The notes under the pieces are model-generated. The model ran no database searches. It saw nothing but the letters and a program-made list of their open reading frames with translations, and was not told the origin of the DNA. Source: Clostridium acetobutylicum ATCC 824 (lineage in GTDB: Bacteria; Bacillota; Clostridia; Clostridiales; Clostridiaceae). Taken from it: 64,000 nt of DNA. Below, piece by piece: positions 1 to 15,825 of this stretch (its first letter is position 1; each line of letters opens with the position of its first letter). The position numbers and the translations under genes are program-made. The stretch covers positions 1-64,000 of the forward strand of contig NC_003030.1 of the NCBI RefSeq assembly GCF_000008765.1. Direction: 5' to 3'.

Positions 1-466
1 TCAAGAAAAACGATTCTGCCAACCTTTAGCAATGAGATTTTATTCCTTACATATTAAATTTTTCACTTCTGTTGATAAATTATTCACATAAAAAAAACTT
101 TTTGTGGATAATTTCTTGAATACCTACCTGTGTTTTGATATTATTATGAAAGGGCTGTTAATAACTTTTTTAAAAACAAGTTATACACAATCTGTGCATA
201 ACTCTGTTGATAACTTGTTTTTAATTTTATTTTTTTTTTGTTTTTATTAATTATTTTCTCAATTCAAATTATGTGTTAATATTATTACTATAGATTTGTG
301 GATAACTAATTTCTATAGAGACACATTAACATTTTTATGCACATGTGAATATTTTTTAGTGCATATGTCAAAACATCTAATGTATACTTATTTTTGTTTA
401 TATCTATGTTAGTAACTTGTTGATTACTTTATTTAAAATAAATTTTTTTAGACAGGAGGATATACT
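1..466. other. oriC: oriC region upstream of dnaA
   Basis: This 466-base AT-rich stretch holds no gene. It carries at least five 9-mers matching the DnaA-box pattern TTATNCACA on either strand: 80-88, 103-111 (reverse), 181-189, 193-201 (reverse), 297-305 (reverse) and 335-343. The 181-201 pair is an inverted couple. A T-rich run at about 218-260 is a candidate DNA unwinding element. Position directly 5' of dnaA is the usual Firmicutes origin layout. The dnaA promoter is presumably inside this region, which would make dnaA self-regulated by DnaA binding (inference). Confidence 0.9.
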
Positions 467-1807
467 ATGGCTGCCCAATTAAATGAACTGTGGCAAAAAA
501 CCATAAACATAATAAAAGGTGAATTAACGGAAGTAAGCTTTAACACTTGGATAAAAAGTATCACTCCTATATCTATTGATAAAGATAGTATACGCCTTAG
601 TGTTCCAAATCAATTTACAAAGGAAATTCTCGAAAATCGATATAAAGATTTAATAATAAATTCTATGAAAATAATAACTACTAAAAAATATGACATAGCA
701 TTTTTAATTTCCTCTGAAGAAGCTTTGGAAACCGATGAAGATCAAGAAACCGATACAAACAATGTAAATACAGATACTAGTTCTTCTATGCTTAATCCAA
801 AATACAAATTTGATTCATTTGTAATTGGTAATAGTAATAGATTTGCTCATGCTGCATGCCTTGCTGTTGCTGAAGCTCCTGCAAAAGCCTACAATCCATT
901 ATTTATATATGGAGGAGTTGGACTTGGAAAGACTCATCTTATGCAAGCTATAGGTCATTACATACTTGATAATAATCCAAAAGCTAAAGTTGTATATGTT
1001 TCTTCTGAAAAATTTACAAATGAGCTTATAAATTCAATTAAGGACGACAAAAACGTTGAATTTAGAAACAAATACAGAAATGTGGATGTGCTTTTAATTG
1101 ATGATGTTCAGTTCATAGCCGGTAAAGAGCGGACTCAAGAAGAATTTTTTCATACCTTCAATGCTCTACATGAAAATAACAAACAAATTATACTCTCCAG
1201 TGATAGACCACCTAAGGAAATACCTACATTGGAGGATAGGTTGCGTTCAAGATTTGAATGGGGTTTAATAGCAGATATACAAGCACCTGATTTTGAAACA
1301 AGAATTGCAATTCTTAAGAAAAAAGCCGATGTTGAGCATTTAAACATACCTAATGACGTTATGGTATACATAGCAACTCAAATAAAATCAAATATAAGAG
1401 AGCTTGAAGGTGCACTTATAAGAATAGTTGCATTTTCATCTCTTACGAATAAAGAGATAAGTGTAGATTTAGCATCTGAGGCACTTAAGGATATTATCTC
1501 TAGTAAACAAAATAAGCAGATAACTATAGATTTAATCCAAGATGTAGTCTCTAGCTATTTTAATTTAAGAATAGAGGACTTTAAATCAGCTAGGCGTACA
1601 AAAAATATAGCTTTCCCACGCCAAATTGCAATGTATCTTTCTAGAAAACTAACTGATATGTCCTTGCCTAAGATAGGAGAAGCGTTTGGAGGAAGAGACC
1701 ATACAACTGTAATTCATGCATATGAAAAAATCTCTTCTGCTTTAAAAGAAGATGATGACTTAAAATATACAATAAATGAGATTACAAAGAGATTCTCTCC
1801 AAAATAA
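467..1807 (+). CDS. dnaA: chromosomal replication initiator DnaA
   Basis: DnaA binds the 9-mer boxes at oriC, melts the origin and helps load the helicase. The 446-residue length is normal. Visible parts are the N-terminal helical domain (about 1-80), an acidic variable linker (about 81-108), the AAA+ domain with Walker A GGVGLGKT at 149-156 and Walker B LLIDD near 212, and the C-terminal DNA-binding domain with the DnaA signature [11 protein letters not shown] near 409. The ATG follows a strong AGGAGG. It is the first gene after oriC and is followed by a second DnaA-box region before dnaN. Confidence 0.98.
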   Translation: MAAQLNELWQKTINIIKGELTEVSFNTWIKSITPISIDKDSIRLSVPNQFTKEILENRYKDLIINSMKIITTKKYDIAFLISSEEALETDEDQETDTNNVNTDTSSSMLNPKYKFDSFVIGNSNRFAHAACLAVAEAPAKAYNPLFIYGGVGLGKTHLMQAIGHYILDNNPKAKVVYVSSEKFTNELINSIKDDKNVEFRNKYRNVDVLLIDDVQFIAGKERTQEEFFHTFNALHENNKQIILSSDRPPKEIPTLEDRLRSRFEWGLIADIQAPDFETRIAILKKKADVEHLNIPNDVMVYIATQIKSNIRELEGALIRIVAFSSLTNKEISVDLASEALKDIISSKQNKQITIDLIQDVVSSYFNLRIEDFKSARRTKNIAFPRQIAMYLSRKLTDMSLPKIGEAFGGRDHTTVIHAYEKISSALKEDDDLKYTINEITKRFSPK

Positions 1808-2063
1808 TAACAGTTGTTTATTATTTATCTATAATAAATTGTGGATACTTTTTATATTTTACTTTGCATGTTAATACTGTTGATAACGTAAAGTAGTTGT
1901 TAATAAATTATCCACAGTTATTTTTTTCTTGCAAACCTTGATATTTGTTGAGTTTATCCACTTATCAACAAATCCACACTCCCTACTACTATTACTACTT
2001 AGTTTTTATTATACCTTATCTACTTTTCTATTCTTTATAATTGTTAATAAGGAGGATATTATA
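1808..2063. promoter_or_regulatory. dnaA-dnaN intergenic DnaA-box cluster
   Basis: A perfect DnaA box TTATCCACA lies at 1908-1916. One-mismatch boxes are at 1840-1848 (reverse) and 1954-1962. The block is AT-rich and shows no intrinsic terminator. It is likely the second half of a bipartite origin, as known for Bacillus subtilis, and also contains the dnaN promoter (inference). Confidence 0.75.
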
Positions 2064-3164
2064 ATGAAATTTATATGTGAAAAAAATATATTACAAGAAG
2101 CAATTATTACAGCTCAAAAAGCTGTTACAGGAAAATCAACAATGCCAGTATTACAAGGTATACTCATGAGTGTTCAAAATAACGAATTAACTTTAATTGG
2201 TTCTGATATAGATTTAAGTATTGAAACTAAAATAAATGTAGAAGTTTTAGAAGAAGGTAAAGTTGTTTTAGATGCTAGGCTTTTAAGTGAAATAATTAGA
2301 AAGCTGCCTAATTCCAAGGTTGAGATACAAACTATTGAGAATAATTGTGTTGAAATAACTTGTAATAAATCAAAGCTAACACTTGTGTATCTAAATCCAA
2401 ATGATTTTCCAAGCTTACCAGAGATAGACGAAAACTCAATCTTCAAAATAAATCAAAAAACATTAAAAACTATGATAAAAGGTACTATATTTGCTATTGC
2501 TCAGGATGAAACAAGGCCTATATTAACAGGCGTTTTATTTGAAATAAAAGATAGCAAATTAAATTTAGTTGCTATTGATGGGTATAGGCTAGCTTTAAGA
2601 AGCCAATACATAGATAACGAAACCAGTATAAATGCAGTAATTCCAGGAAAAACACTAAATGAAGTTATTAAAATTTTAGAGGATGATGGTGATGTAAATA
2701 TTACATTTACTTCTAACCATATATTATTCAATCTTGGAAATACTAAGATAATATCAAGACTACTTGAAGGTGAATTTATAAAATATAATTCAATAATACC
2801 TGAAGAATACAACTTAAATATTGTGGCTAGAAAAGAAGAATTGTTAGACTGCATAGAGAGAGCTTCACTTATGGCTAAGGATGGAAATAACAATTTGATA
2901 AAATTAGACATCGAGGATGATGTAATGATTATAACGTCCAATTCTCAATTGGGAAACGTAAGAGAAGAAATAAATATAATTTTGCAAGGTCAGCCTTTGA
3001 AAATTGCATTTAACTCAAAATATTTAATAGATGTGCTTAAAATCATGAATCAGGAAGAAATTGTAATGAACTTTTCAAGTAGCATAAGTCCTTGCATTAT
3101 TAAAAATAAGGAAAATGATGATTCCACTTATTTAATTTTGCCAGTAAGATTAGCTACAATCTAA
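2064..3164 (+). CDS. dnaN: DNA polymerase III beta subunit (sliding clamp)
   Basis: The beta clamp is a homodimeric ring that tethers the replicative polymerase to DNA. The product is 366 residues, the usual clamp length, built of three similar domains, ending in the family-typical LPVRLATI-like tail. An in-frame upstream extension to 1929 exists, but the ATG at 2064 has an AAGGAGG Shine-Dalgarno sequence and gives the canonical start MKFICEKNIL; the extension would encode an unrelated hydrophobic stretch over the DnaA boxes. Gene order dnaA-dnaN-S4-recF supports the call. Confidence 0.97.
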   Translation: MKFICEKNILQEAIITAQKAVTGKSTMPVLQGILMSVQNNELTLIGSDIDLSIETKINVEVLEEGKVVLDARLLSEIIRKLPNSKVEIQTIENNCVEITCNKSKLTLVYLNPNDFPSLPEIDENSIFKINQKTLKTMIKGTIFAIAQDETRPILTGVLFEIKDSKLNLVAIDGYRLALRSQYIDNETSINAVIPGKTLNEVIKILEDDGDVNITFTSNHILFNLGNTKIISRLLEGEFIKYNSIIPEEYNLNIVARKEELLDCIERASLMAKDGNNNLIKLDIEDDVMIITSNSQLGNVREEINIILQGQPLKIAFNSKYLIDVLKIMNQEEIVMNFSSSISPCIIKNKENDDSTYLILPVRLATI

Positions 3165-3194
3165 AATTTATGTTTCAGGAGGAAAAAAGTAATT

Positions 3195-3401
3195 ATGAAA
3201 GAAGTAAGTATTAATACTGAATTTATAAAGTTGGATTCTTTACTCAAATGGTGTGGAGCAGTCACTCTAGGTTCTGAAGCAAAAATGTATATATTAAATG
3301 GCGACGTAAAAGTTAATGGAGAAGTTGAAATTAGAAGAGGTAAGAAAATATATAAGGGTGACAACGTAGAATTTGAGGGCGAAACTTATAAAATAGTATA
3401 A
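3195..3401 (+). CDS. S4-domain RNA-binding protein (YaaA/RlbA-like)
   Basis: A 68-residue protein consisting almost only of an S4 RNA-binding domain: the stretch FIKLDSLLKWCGAVTLGSEA followed by a GDVKVNGEVEIRRGKKI-type turn is the classic S4 alpha-L pattern. The same small gene sits between dnaN and recF in many Firmicutes. The family is associated with RNA or ribosome binding; its exact substrate is not evident here. The start ATG follows AGGAGG and the gene lies 30 bases behind dnaN, so it is probably cotranscribed. Confidence 0.92.
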   Translation: MKEVSINTEFIKLDSLLKWCGAVTLGSEAKMYILNGDVKVNGEVEIRRGKKIYKGDNVEFEGETYKIV

Positions 3402-3446
3402 TTTAGACTTGGAATTGATACTTATGTTATAATAATAGGTGTTATT

Positions 3447-4538
3447 ATGTATATAAAAAATTTATACTTAGATAATTTTAGAAATTATGATAATATAGAG
3501 ATTGACTTTAATAAAAAAGTTAATATTTTAACCGGAAATAATGCGCAGGGAAAAACAAATATACTTGAAAGTATCTTTTATTGCAGCCTTGGAAAATCTC
3601 ATCGCACAAATAAGGATAAGGAACTTATTAAATGGGATAAAGATGAGGCTTTTATAAGGTTGAATTTGTCTAGGAAACCGCTTGATAAAAAAATAGAGAT
3701 AAAAATATTTAAGGGTGGCAAAAAAGGCATAAATATAAATTCGATAAAATTAAAAAAGATATCTGAGTTGTTTGGAATATTTAACGTGGTTATGTTTTCA
3801 CCAGAAGACTTAAAAATTGTAAAAGAATCTCCTGGACATAGGAGAAAGTTTCTGGATATGGAGATATCCAAATTAGATCATAGATATTATTATAAGCTTG
3901 TCCAATATAATAAAATATTAGATCAAAGAAATATTATGCTTAGAAATAAAAAATTTTTAAATAATGATATGATAAGTGTTTATGATGAGCAGCTAAGTAA
4001 ATTTGGTAGTTCTCTAATTGAAAGCAGGATAAAGTATTTAAATAAGTTAAATGAAAAAGGTAAAATAATTCATTCAGATATAACCAAGGGCAAAGAGGAG
4101 ATTGAATTTACGTATCTAACTCATGTTAAGGGAAGAGAAAATATTTCAGAAGAATTATTTTCTTTATTTAAAGATAGCTATAAAAGAGATGTTGAAAAGG
4201 GAAATACTTCTGTTGGTCCACATAGGGATGACTTTAGCATAAAAATAAATGGAATAGACGCTAGAAGCTTTGGTTCACAAGGACAGCAAAGAACATCTGT
4301 TTTAACAATAAAGTTTGCTTCGATACAAATTATAAAAGAGATTTCGAGTGAGACGCCTGTACTTTTACTTGATGATGTTTTGTCTGAATTAGATGAAAGT
4401 AGGCAAGAATATATATTGAACTCATTAGAAGGAATACAAACGTTAATAACTTGTACAGGTATTGGTGATATAGAGAAATATTTAAAAAATGATTTCAATG
4501 TATTTAGAATTGATAATGGTAGGATTGCTGAATATTAG
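3447..4538 (+). CDS. recF: DNA replication and repair protein RecF
   Basis: RecF is an SMC-like ABC ATPase that helps load RecA at single-strand gaps. At 363 residues it has normal length. Walker A is GNNAQGKTNILESI near residue 31, the ABC signature-like FGSQGQQRTSVLTIKFA lies near 275, and Walker B LLLDDVLSELD near 310. Its ATG has only a weak ribosome binding site (AATAATAGG), consistent with low expression. It is in the dnaN-recF-gyrB operon context. Confidence 0.96.
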   Translation: MYIKNLYLDNFRNYDNIEIDFNKKVNILTGNNAQGKTNILESIFYCSLGKSHRTNKDKELIKWDKDEAFIRLNLSRKPLDKKIEIKIFKGGKKGININSIKLKKISELFGIFNVVMFSPEDLKIVKESPGHRRKFLDMEISKLDHRYYYKLVQYNKILDQRNIMLRNKKFLNNDMISVYDEQLSKFGSSLIESRIKYLNKLNEKGKIIHSDITKGKEEIEFTYLTHVKGRENISEELFSLFKDSYKRDVEKGNTSVGPHRDDFSIKINGIDARSFGSQGQQRTSVLTIKFASIQIIKEISSETPVLLLDDVLSELDESRQEYILNSLEGIQTLITCTGIGDIEKYLKNDFNVFRIDNGRIAEY

Positions 4539-4557
4539 TAAAATAAGGAGGGAAAGT

Positions 4558-4821
4558 ATGTTTTTACACTTGGGAGAAAATGTAGTTGTTCCAATAAAAG
4601 ACGTTATCGGAATTTTTGATATTGAAACGACTATGTATAGTGCAGATACAAGTCAATTTTTGAGGATGTCAGAAGAGGATGGATTTGTTGAAAGAATAAC
4701 AAATGAGGCTCCTAAATCCTTTGTTATTGCAGAAGTGGATAAAAAGAGTAAAATATTTTTATCCCCAATCTCATCTTCAACTTTAAGCAAAAGATCAGAA
4801 GTTGTTTACTTAGAACCATAA
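4558..4821 (+). CDS. DUF370 extracellular matrix regulator family protein (RemB/YaaB-like)
   Basis: An 87-residue protein beginning MFLHLGENVVVPIKDVIGIF, matching the DUF370 family that includes Bacillus RemA and YaaB (RemB). Some members are DNA-binding regulators of matrix genes, while the role of the recF-gyrB-linked copy is unclear. An upstream in-frame extension overlapping recF was rejected because ATG 4558 has a near-perfect AAGGAGGG site. It lies 19 bases after recF and 22 before gyrB, a conserved position. Confidence 0.88.
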   Translation: MFLHLGENVVVPIKDVIGIFDIETTMYSADTSQFLRMSEEDGFVERITNEAPKSFVIAEVDKKSKIFLSPISSSTLSKRSEVVYLEP

Positions 4822-4828
4822 AAGTTAG

Positions 4829-6757
<1,929 letters not shown>

Positions 6758-6782
6758 CACATTAAAAGAGGTGTGATGATGT

Positions 6783-9275
6783 ATGCTAAATGAAGGAAAA
6801 GTTTTACCTGTAGATATAAGCAGTGAAATGAAAAAATGTTATATAGATTATGCAATGAGCGTTATAGTAAGCCGTGCACTTCCAGATGTAAGAGATGGAC
6901 TTAAGCCAGTTCATAGGAGAATATTATATTCAATGCATGAATTGGGTTTAACACCTGAAAAGGGATATAGAAAATGCGCTAGAATAGTTGGAGATGTTTT
7001 AGGTAAGTATCATCCGCATGGAGATTCTTCTGTTTATGGTGCTTTGGTTAGATTAGCTCAAGACTTTAACTTAAGATACACAGTTGTTGATGGTCATGGA
7101 AACTTTGGTTCGGTTGACGGTGACTCTGCTGCTGCTATGAGATACACAGAAGCTAAAATGAATAAGATAGCTCTTGAAATGGTAAGAGATATAGGAAAGA
7201 ATACTGTTGATTTTATTCCTAACTTTGATGGTGAAGAAAAAGAACCGGTTGTTTTACCATCGAGATTTCCTAACTTACTTGTAAATGGTTCAGCTGGTAT
7301 TGCTGTTGGAATGGCTACAAATATACCACCCCATAATTTAGGTGAAGTTATAGATGGTATAACAATGCTTATAGATAATCCAGAAGCAACAATTCTTGAG
7401 CTTATGGCTCAGATAAAAGGACCTGACTTTCCTACAGCAGGAATAATAATGGGCAAGTCTGGAATAAGAGCTGCCTATGAGACTGGTAGAGGAAAAATAA
7501 CAGTAAGAGCTAAAAGTGAAATAGAAGTTGAAGATAATGGTAAGCAGAAAATCATAATTACAGAAATTCCATATCAGGTAAACAAGGCAAGACTAGTAGA
7601 AAGTATTGCAGACCTTGTTAAAGATAAGAGAATTGTAGGAATAAGTGATCTTAGAGATGAATCTGACAGAGATGGAATGAGAATTGTAATAGAGATAAAA
7701 AAGGATGCCAATTCAAATATAATATTAAATCAGCTATATAAGCATACTAGACTTCAAGATACTTTTGGAATAAACATGTTAGCTTTAGTTGATAACAGAC
7801 CAGAAGTTCTTAATCTAAAGCAAATTTTGCAGCATTATATTAAATTCCAAGAGCAAGTTATAAGAAGAAGAACTGAATTTGATCTTGAAAAGGCTTCAGC
7901 AAGAGCACATATTTTAGAAGGTCTTAAAATAGCACTTGATCATATAGATGAGGTAATAAGTTTAATAAGAGGTTCTAAGACAGCACAAGAGGCAAAGTTA
8001 GGACTTATGGATAAGTTTGGACTTTCTGAAAAACAAGCTCAAGCGATACTTGATTTAAAACTCCAAAGGTTGACTGGTTTAGAAAGAGAAAAGATAGAAG
8101 ACGAGTACAATGAGCTAATGAAAACTATAGCTGAATTAAAAAGTATTCTTGCTGATGAAAACAAGATACTTGCAATAATAAGAGATGAACTTAATGAGAT
8201 AAAAGCTAAATATGGTGATGAAAGAAAGACTGCAATAGAAAGAGCTGAAAATGATATTGATATAGAGGACTTAATACAGGAAGAAAATGTTGTTATAACT
8301 CTTACTCATGCAGGTTATATAAAAAGAATAAATGCTGATACCTATACTTCTCAAAAAAGAGGGGGAAGGGGTATACAAGCAATGACAACAAAAGAAGATG
8401 ATTTTGTTGAAAATATCTTTATAACATCAACACATAATAATATATTGTTCTTTACAAACAAAGGAAGAATGTATAAGCTTAAAGCCTATCAGATACCAGA
8501 GGCTGGAAGAGCAGCAAAGGGAACAAATGTTGTTAACTTATTGCAGCTTGATCCAAATGAAAAAATACAGGCAGTTATATCAATTAAAGAGTTTGATGAG
8601 GAAAGCTTCTTAGTTATGTGTACTAAGAAAGGAATAATAAAGAAGACTGTTGTTGGTATGTATAAAAACATAAGAAAAAGTGGTCTTATTGCTATAAACC
8701 TTAATGATGATGATGAACTAGTTTCTGTTAGAATCACTAAAGGTGATGATGATATCATAATTGTAACAAATAAAGGACTTGCGATAAGATTTAATGAAGT
8801 TGATGTAAGACCTTTAGGAAGAAATGCTCTTGGGGTAAAAGGTATAACTCTTAAAGAAGATGACTTTGTAGTAGGCATGGAAGTTCCTAATCAAGAAAGT
8901 GATGTTCTTGTTGTAAGTGAAAATGGTTTTGGTAAGAGAACACATGTAGGAGAATATAAATGTCAACACAGAGGTGGAAAGGGACTTATAACATATAAGG
9001 TCTCAGATAAAACAGGAAAACTTGTAGGAGTTAGAATGGTAGAAGATGGCGATGAGCTTATGCTTATAAATAACTTGGGCATAGCCATAAGAATCAATGT
9101 TTCAGATATATCAACTACAAGCAGAAATGCTATGGGTGTAACTCTTATGAGGAATAATGGAGACGAGAAAGTTCTAGCTCTAGCTAAAATAAATAAAGAT
9201 GATAGTGAACAGCTTGAGGACAGTGAAGAAGTCTCAGAAGTTCATGATGCTGAAGAAAATAATAGTGAAGAATAA
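6783..9275 (+). CDS. gyrA: DNA gyrase subunit A
   Basis: The breakage-reunion subunit of gyrase. The 830-residue protein has the winged-helix region with the active-site Tyr in AAMRYTE (near 120), a long coiled coil around 370-510, and a C-terminal six-bladed pinwheel starting about 520. A GyrA-box variant QKRGGRGIQ is present, which fits true gyrase rather than topoisomerase IV ParC. The tail after about 805 is acidic ([16 protein letters not shown]). The quinolone-resistance region shows [13 protein letters not shown] with Ser and Ala/Leu context of wild type. A terminator follows at 9293. Confidence 0.97.
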   Translation: MLNEGKVLPVDISSEMKKCYIDYAMSVIVSRALPDVRDGLKPVHRRILYSMHELGLTPEKGYRKCARIVGDVLGKYHPHGDSSVYGALVRLAQDFNLRYTVVDGHGNFGSVDGDSAAAMRYTEAKMNKIALEMVRDIGKNTVDFIPNFDGEEKEPVVLPSRFPNLLVNGSAGIAVGMATNIPPHNLGEVIDGITMLIDNPEATILELMAQIKGPDFPTAGIIMGKSGIRAAYETGRGKITVRAKSEIEVEDNGKQKIIITEIPYQVNKARLVESIADLVKDKRIVGISDLRDESDRDGMRIVIEIKKDANSNIILNQLYKHTRLQDTFGINMLALVDNRPEVLNLKQILQHYIKFQEQVIRRRTEFDLEKASARAHILEGLKIALDHIDEVISLIRGSKTAQEAKLGLMDKFGLSEKQAQAILDLKLQRLTGLEREKIEDEYNELMKTIAELKSILADENKILAIIRDELNEIKAKYGDERKTAIERAENDIDIEDLIQEENVVITLTHAGYIKRINADTYTSQKRGGRGIQAMTTKEDDFVENIFITSTHNNILFFTNKGRMYKLKAYQIPEAGRAAKGTNVVNLLQLDPNEKIQAVISIKEFDEESFLVMCTKKGIIKKTVVGMYKNIRKSGLIAINLNDDDELVSVRITKGDDDIIIVTNKGLAIRFNEVDVRPLGRNALGVKGITLKEDDFVVGMEVPNQESDVLVVSENGFGKRTHVGEYKCQHRGGKGLITYKVSDKTGKLVGVRMVEDGDELMLINNLGIAIRINVSDISTTSRNAMGVTLMRNNGDEKVLALAKINKDDSEQLEDSEEVSEVHDAEENNSEE

Positions 9276-9292
9276 TAGAATATAAGTATATA

Positions 9293-9327
9293 AAACTCGT
9301 GAAATGGTAGTGTTTCACGAGTTTTTA
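9293..9327 (+). terminator. intrinsic terminator after gyrA
   Basis: A 12-base perfect inverted repeat (AAACTCGTGAAA, 9293-9304, with 9313-9324) around an 8-base loop runs into a T-run. It ends the dnaA-gyrA block. Confidence 0.9.
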
Positions 9328-9712
9328 TCTTAAAATGCAAAATAAACTACCCCGTGAGTATCAATATGTGAAATATAAAGTATAATGTAAATAATAGAAG
9401 AAAAGTATACGTATTTTATATAAATAAGCAAAAAGAATGAAGTATAAGTTATTTTATGTGATAATATATTACATGTTGTCACGTGAGTGCAGCAAAATTT
9501 AATCTTCAAAATTATAAAAAAAAGTAGTTGACAAGATTAAATAAAAATGATATTATAATTAAGCTGTCTAGTGCAGCGAACAATTGAACTTTGAAAATTA
9601 AACAGAGAATTAAAGAACCAGCAATTCTTTTGAATAGAATTTATTCTATTTAAATAAATTTAGCGATGAGCTAAAGGAATACAGATTAGCATCTGTATTA
9701 TATCAAACTTTT
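9328..9712 (+). promoter_or_regulatory. rRNA operon promoter and leader
   Basis: A near-consensus promoter is visible: TTGACA at 9528-9533, 17-base spacer, TATTAT at 9551-9556 (an overlapping TATAAT is at 9554-9559). The leader then contains AAAATTAAACAGAGAA at 9594-9609 and AAAGAACC at 9612-9619, complementary to the region just after 16S (11253-11278), so these form the 16S processing stem. I see no coding sequence between 9328 and 9527, only AT-rich DNA. Confidence 0.85.
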
Positions 9713-14302
<4,590 letters not shown>

Positions 14303-14376
14303 ATATAAAGGTAAATATATTAAGATTACTATGCAATTTTGAAAGTACAAATGCTTTCAAAAACTAAATAAATTAA

Positions 14377-14493
14377 TCCGGTGACCATAGCTTGGTTGTA
14401 ACACCCGTTCCCATACCGAACACGAAGGTTAAGAACCAAAGCGCCGATGGTACTGCAGGGGCAGCCCTGTGGGAGAGTAGGTCATTGCCGGGT
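14377..14493 (+). rRNA. 5S ribosomal RNA
   Basis: About 117 bases, with CCGGTGACCATAGC at the 5' end, CCCGTTCCCATACCGAACACG in the middle and a 3' end GTCATTGCCGG that closes helix I. It follows 23S by about 75 bases, after the 3' arm of the 23S processing stem. Confidence 0.95.
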
Positions 14494-14496
14494 AAT

Positions 14497-14573
14497 GGAT
14501 CTTTAGCTCAGTTGGTTAGAGCAACCGGCTCATAACCGGTCGGTCCGGGGTTCGAGTCCCTGAAGGTCCACCA
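14497..14573 (+). tRNA. tRNA with CAT anticodon (Met or Ile2)
   Basis: A 77-base cloverleaf with encoded CCA; the anticodon loop is CTCATAA, anticodon CAT at 14531-14533. The CAT anticodon could be elongator Met or the lysidine-modified Ile2 tRNA. The GGATCTTTAGCTC acceptor/D-arm start resembles Bacillus Ile2 (GGACCTTTAGCTC), so the usual Met label is uncertain. It lies only 3 bases after 5S and is cotranscribed with the rRNA operon. Confidence 0.9.
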
Positions 14574-14574
14574 T

Positions 14575-14650
14575 GGGGGATTAGCTCAGCTGGGAGAGCA
14601 CCTGCCTTGCACGCAGGGGGTCAAGAGTTCGAATCTCTTATTCTCCACCA
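14575..14650 (+). tRNA. tRNA-Ala (TGC)
   Basis: A 76-base tRNA with encoded CCA; the anticodon loop CTTGCAC gives anticodon TGC at 14608-14610. The acceptor stem pairs GGGGGAT with ATTCTCC using two G-T pairs. It is one base behind the preceding tRNA and ends the rRNA operon. Confidence 0.96.
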
Positions 14651-14651
14651 T

Positions 14652-14688
14652 AAAAAAGATAGCAGATAAAACTGCTATCTTTTTTATT
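14652..14688 (+). terminator. rRNA operon terminator
   Basis: A 14-base perfect stem AAAAAAGATAGCAG / CTGCTATCTTTTTT with a 6-base loop followed by a T-rich tail. Confidence 0.93.
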
Positions 14689-14734
14689 TTATTCATTATA
14701 TAATTTTAAGTAAATATAAAGAGGAGGAGATACA

Positions 14735-15211
14735 TTGATTAAAGGGAGAATAAATCAATTTTTTAAATATGTGTCTTCGTATATTAGTGATGATGATAAA
14801 TTATATATTGAAAAGAGTTTAAATACAAATGAAAAAGAATTATTTTATAAACTATCTATCCATGAGCAAAAACATTCTATAAATGTTGCAAGAGATGTTG
14901 AGAAGATATGTAATCAAAAAGATATAATAAAAGCGGCGCTTTTACATGATATAGGTAAAATATATGTAAAGCTTAACTTAATAGATAAATCAATATTAGT
15001 TATATTAGATTTTATAACTAAAGGAAAATTAAAAAGGTTAAGTAAATTAAAAAAGGTTAATTGCTATTATAATCATGGAGATATAGGTTATTATATATTA
15101 AAAGATATAGAAAATGAAGAAGTATTATTTCTAGTAAAAAATCATCATAATAATAGTATTAATAATAATTTAAAACTTAATATATTAAAAAAATATGATG
15201 ATAAAAATTAA
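14735..15211 (+). CDS. small HD-domain hydrolase-like protein
   Basis: A 158-residue protein with a metal-dependent HD phosphohydrolase signature: a first His in HEQKHSINVA (near 47-52), then LLHDIGKIYVK (the HD pair near 72) and later HGDIGYYIL and KNHHN positions that can complete the metal site. Substrate is unknown; the family acts on phosphoesters such as nucleotides. The start is TTG at 14735, chosen because GAGGAGGAG is 6 bases upstream. It stands alone between the rRNA terminator and the NiaR gene. Confidence 0.8.
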   Translation: MIKGRINQFFKYVSSYISDDDKLYIEKSLNTNEKELFYKLSIHEQKHSINVARDVEKICNQKDIIKAALLHDIGKIYVKLNLIDKSILVILDFITKGKLKRLSKLKKVNCYYNHGDIGYYILKDIENEEVLFLVKNHHNNSINNNLKLNILKKYDDKN

Positions 15212-15284
15212 TTTGAGAACTATATTTTTAGTGTTTATGGTAAAATTAAATATATAAATATGGAGTAAGATATGGTGATATAAA

Positions 15285-15800
15285 ATGATTTCTGAAGAAA
15301 GAAGAGAAAATATAAAAAACAAATTAGAAAATAATGATGAGCCTATTAAGGGAAGTACCCTAGCAAGAGAATTAGGTGTGACAAGACAAGTGATTGTAAA
15401 AGATATAGCAATACTTAGAGCAAAAGGACACAAAATAATTGCAACGCCTAAAGGATATATAATTAATAAAAATAATTCTAATTCTATAAAGAGAGTTCTT
15501 GCAGTAGTACATGAGAGAAATGCAATAGAAGATGAACTTAATTCTGTTATTAAGTTTGGAGGAGTTGTAGAAGATGTAATTATAGAACATCCTCTTTATG
15601 GAGAAATAAGAGGAATACTTATGATTAGAACACTTTTTGATGTAAAAAACTTTATGAATAAAATTAGAGATTATAGTGCAGAACCTCTTTCAATTCTTAC
15701 AGGAGGAGTTCACCTTCATACAATAAGAACTGATAACGAAGAGGATATGAATAATATTGTAGATGAATTGACTAGAAAGAACTACATAATATCTGATTAG
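15285..15800 (+). CDS. NiaR-type nicotinate-responsive transcriptional repressor (HTH + 3H domain)
   Basis: At 171 residues the protein has an N-terminal winged HTH (about 1-60, with GSTLARELGVTRQVIVKDIAIL) and a C-terminal 3H domain named for three conserved His, seen here in VVHERN, IEHPLYGEI and GGVHLHTI. In Firmicutes and Thermotoga this architecture is NiaR, which binds nicotinic acid and represses NAD biosynthesis and niacin uptake genes. No niacin gene is adjacent, so its regulon must lie elsewhere. ATG 15285 has only a modest upstream GGTGA. Confidence 0.87.
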   Translation: MISEERRENIKNKLENNDEPIKGSTLARELGVTRQVIVKDIAILRAKGHKIIATPKGYIINKNNSNSIKRVLAVVHERNAIEDELNSVIKFGGVVEDVIIEHPLYGEIRGILMIRTLFDVKNFMNKIRDYSAEPLSILTGGVHLHTIRTDNEEDMNNIVDELTRKNYIISD

Positions 15801-15825
15801 AAATAAAAAATATGAGGTGAGTTTT

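Noticed and set aside
1929-2063. N-terminal extension of dnaN
   Set aside because: It has no ribosome site, covers DnaA boxes, and the clamp family start matches ATG 2064 with AAGGAGG.
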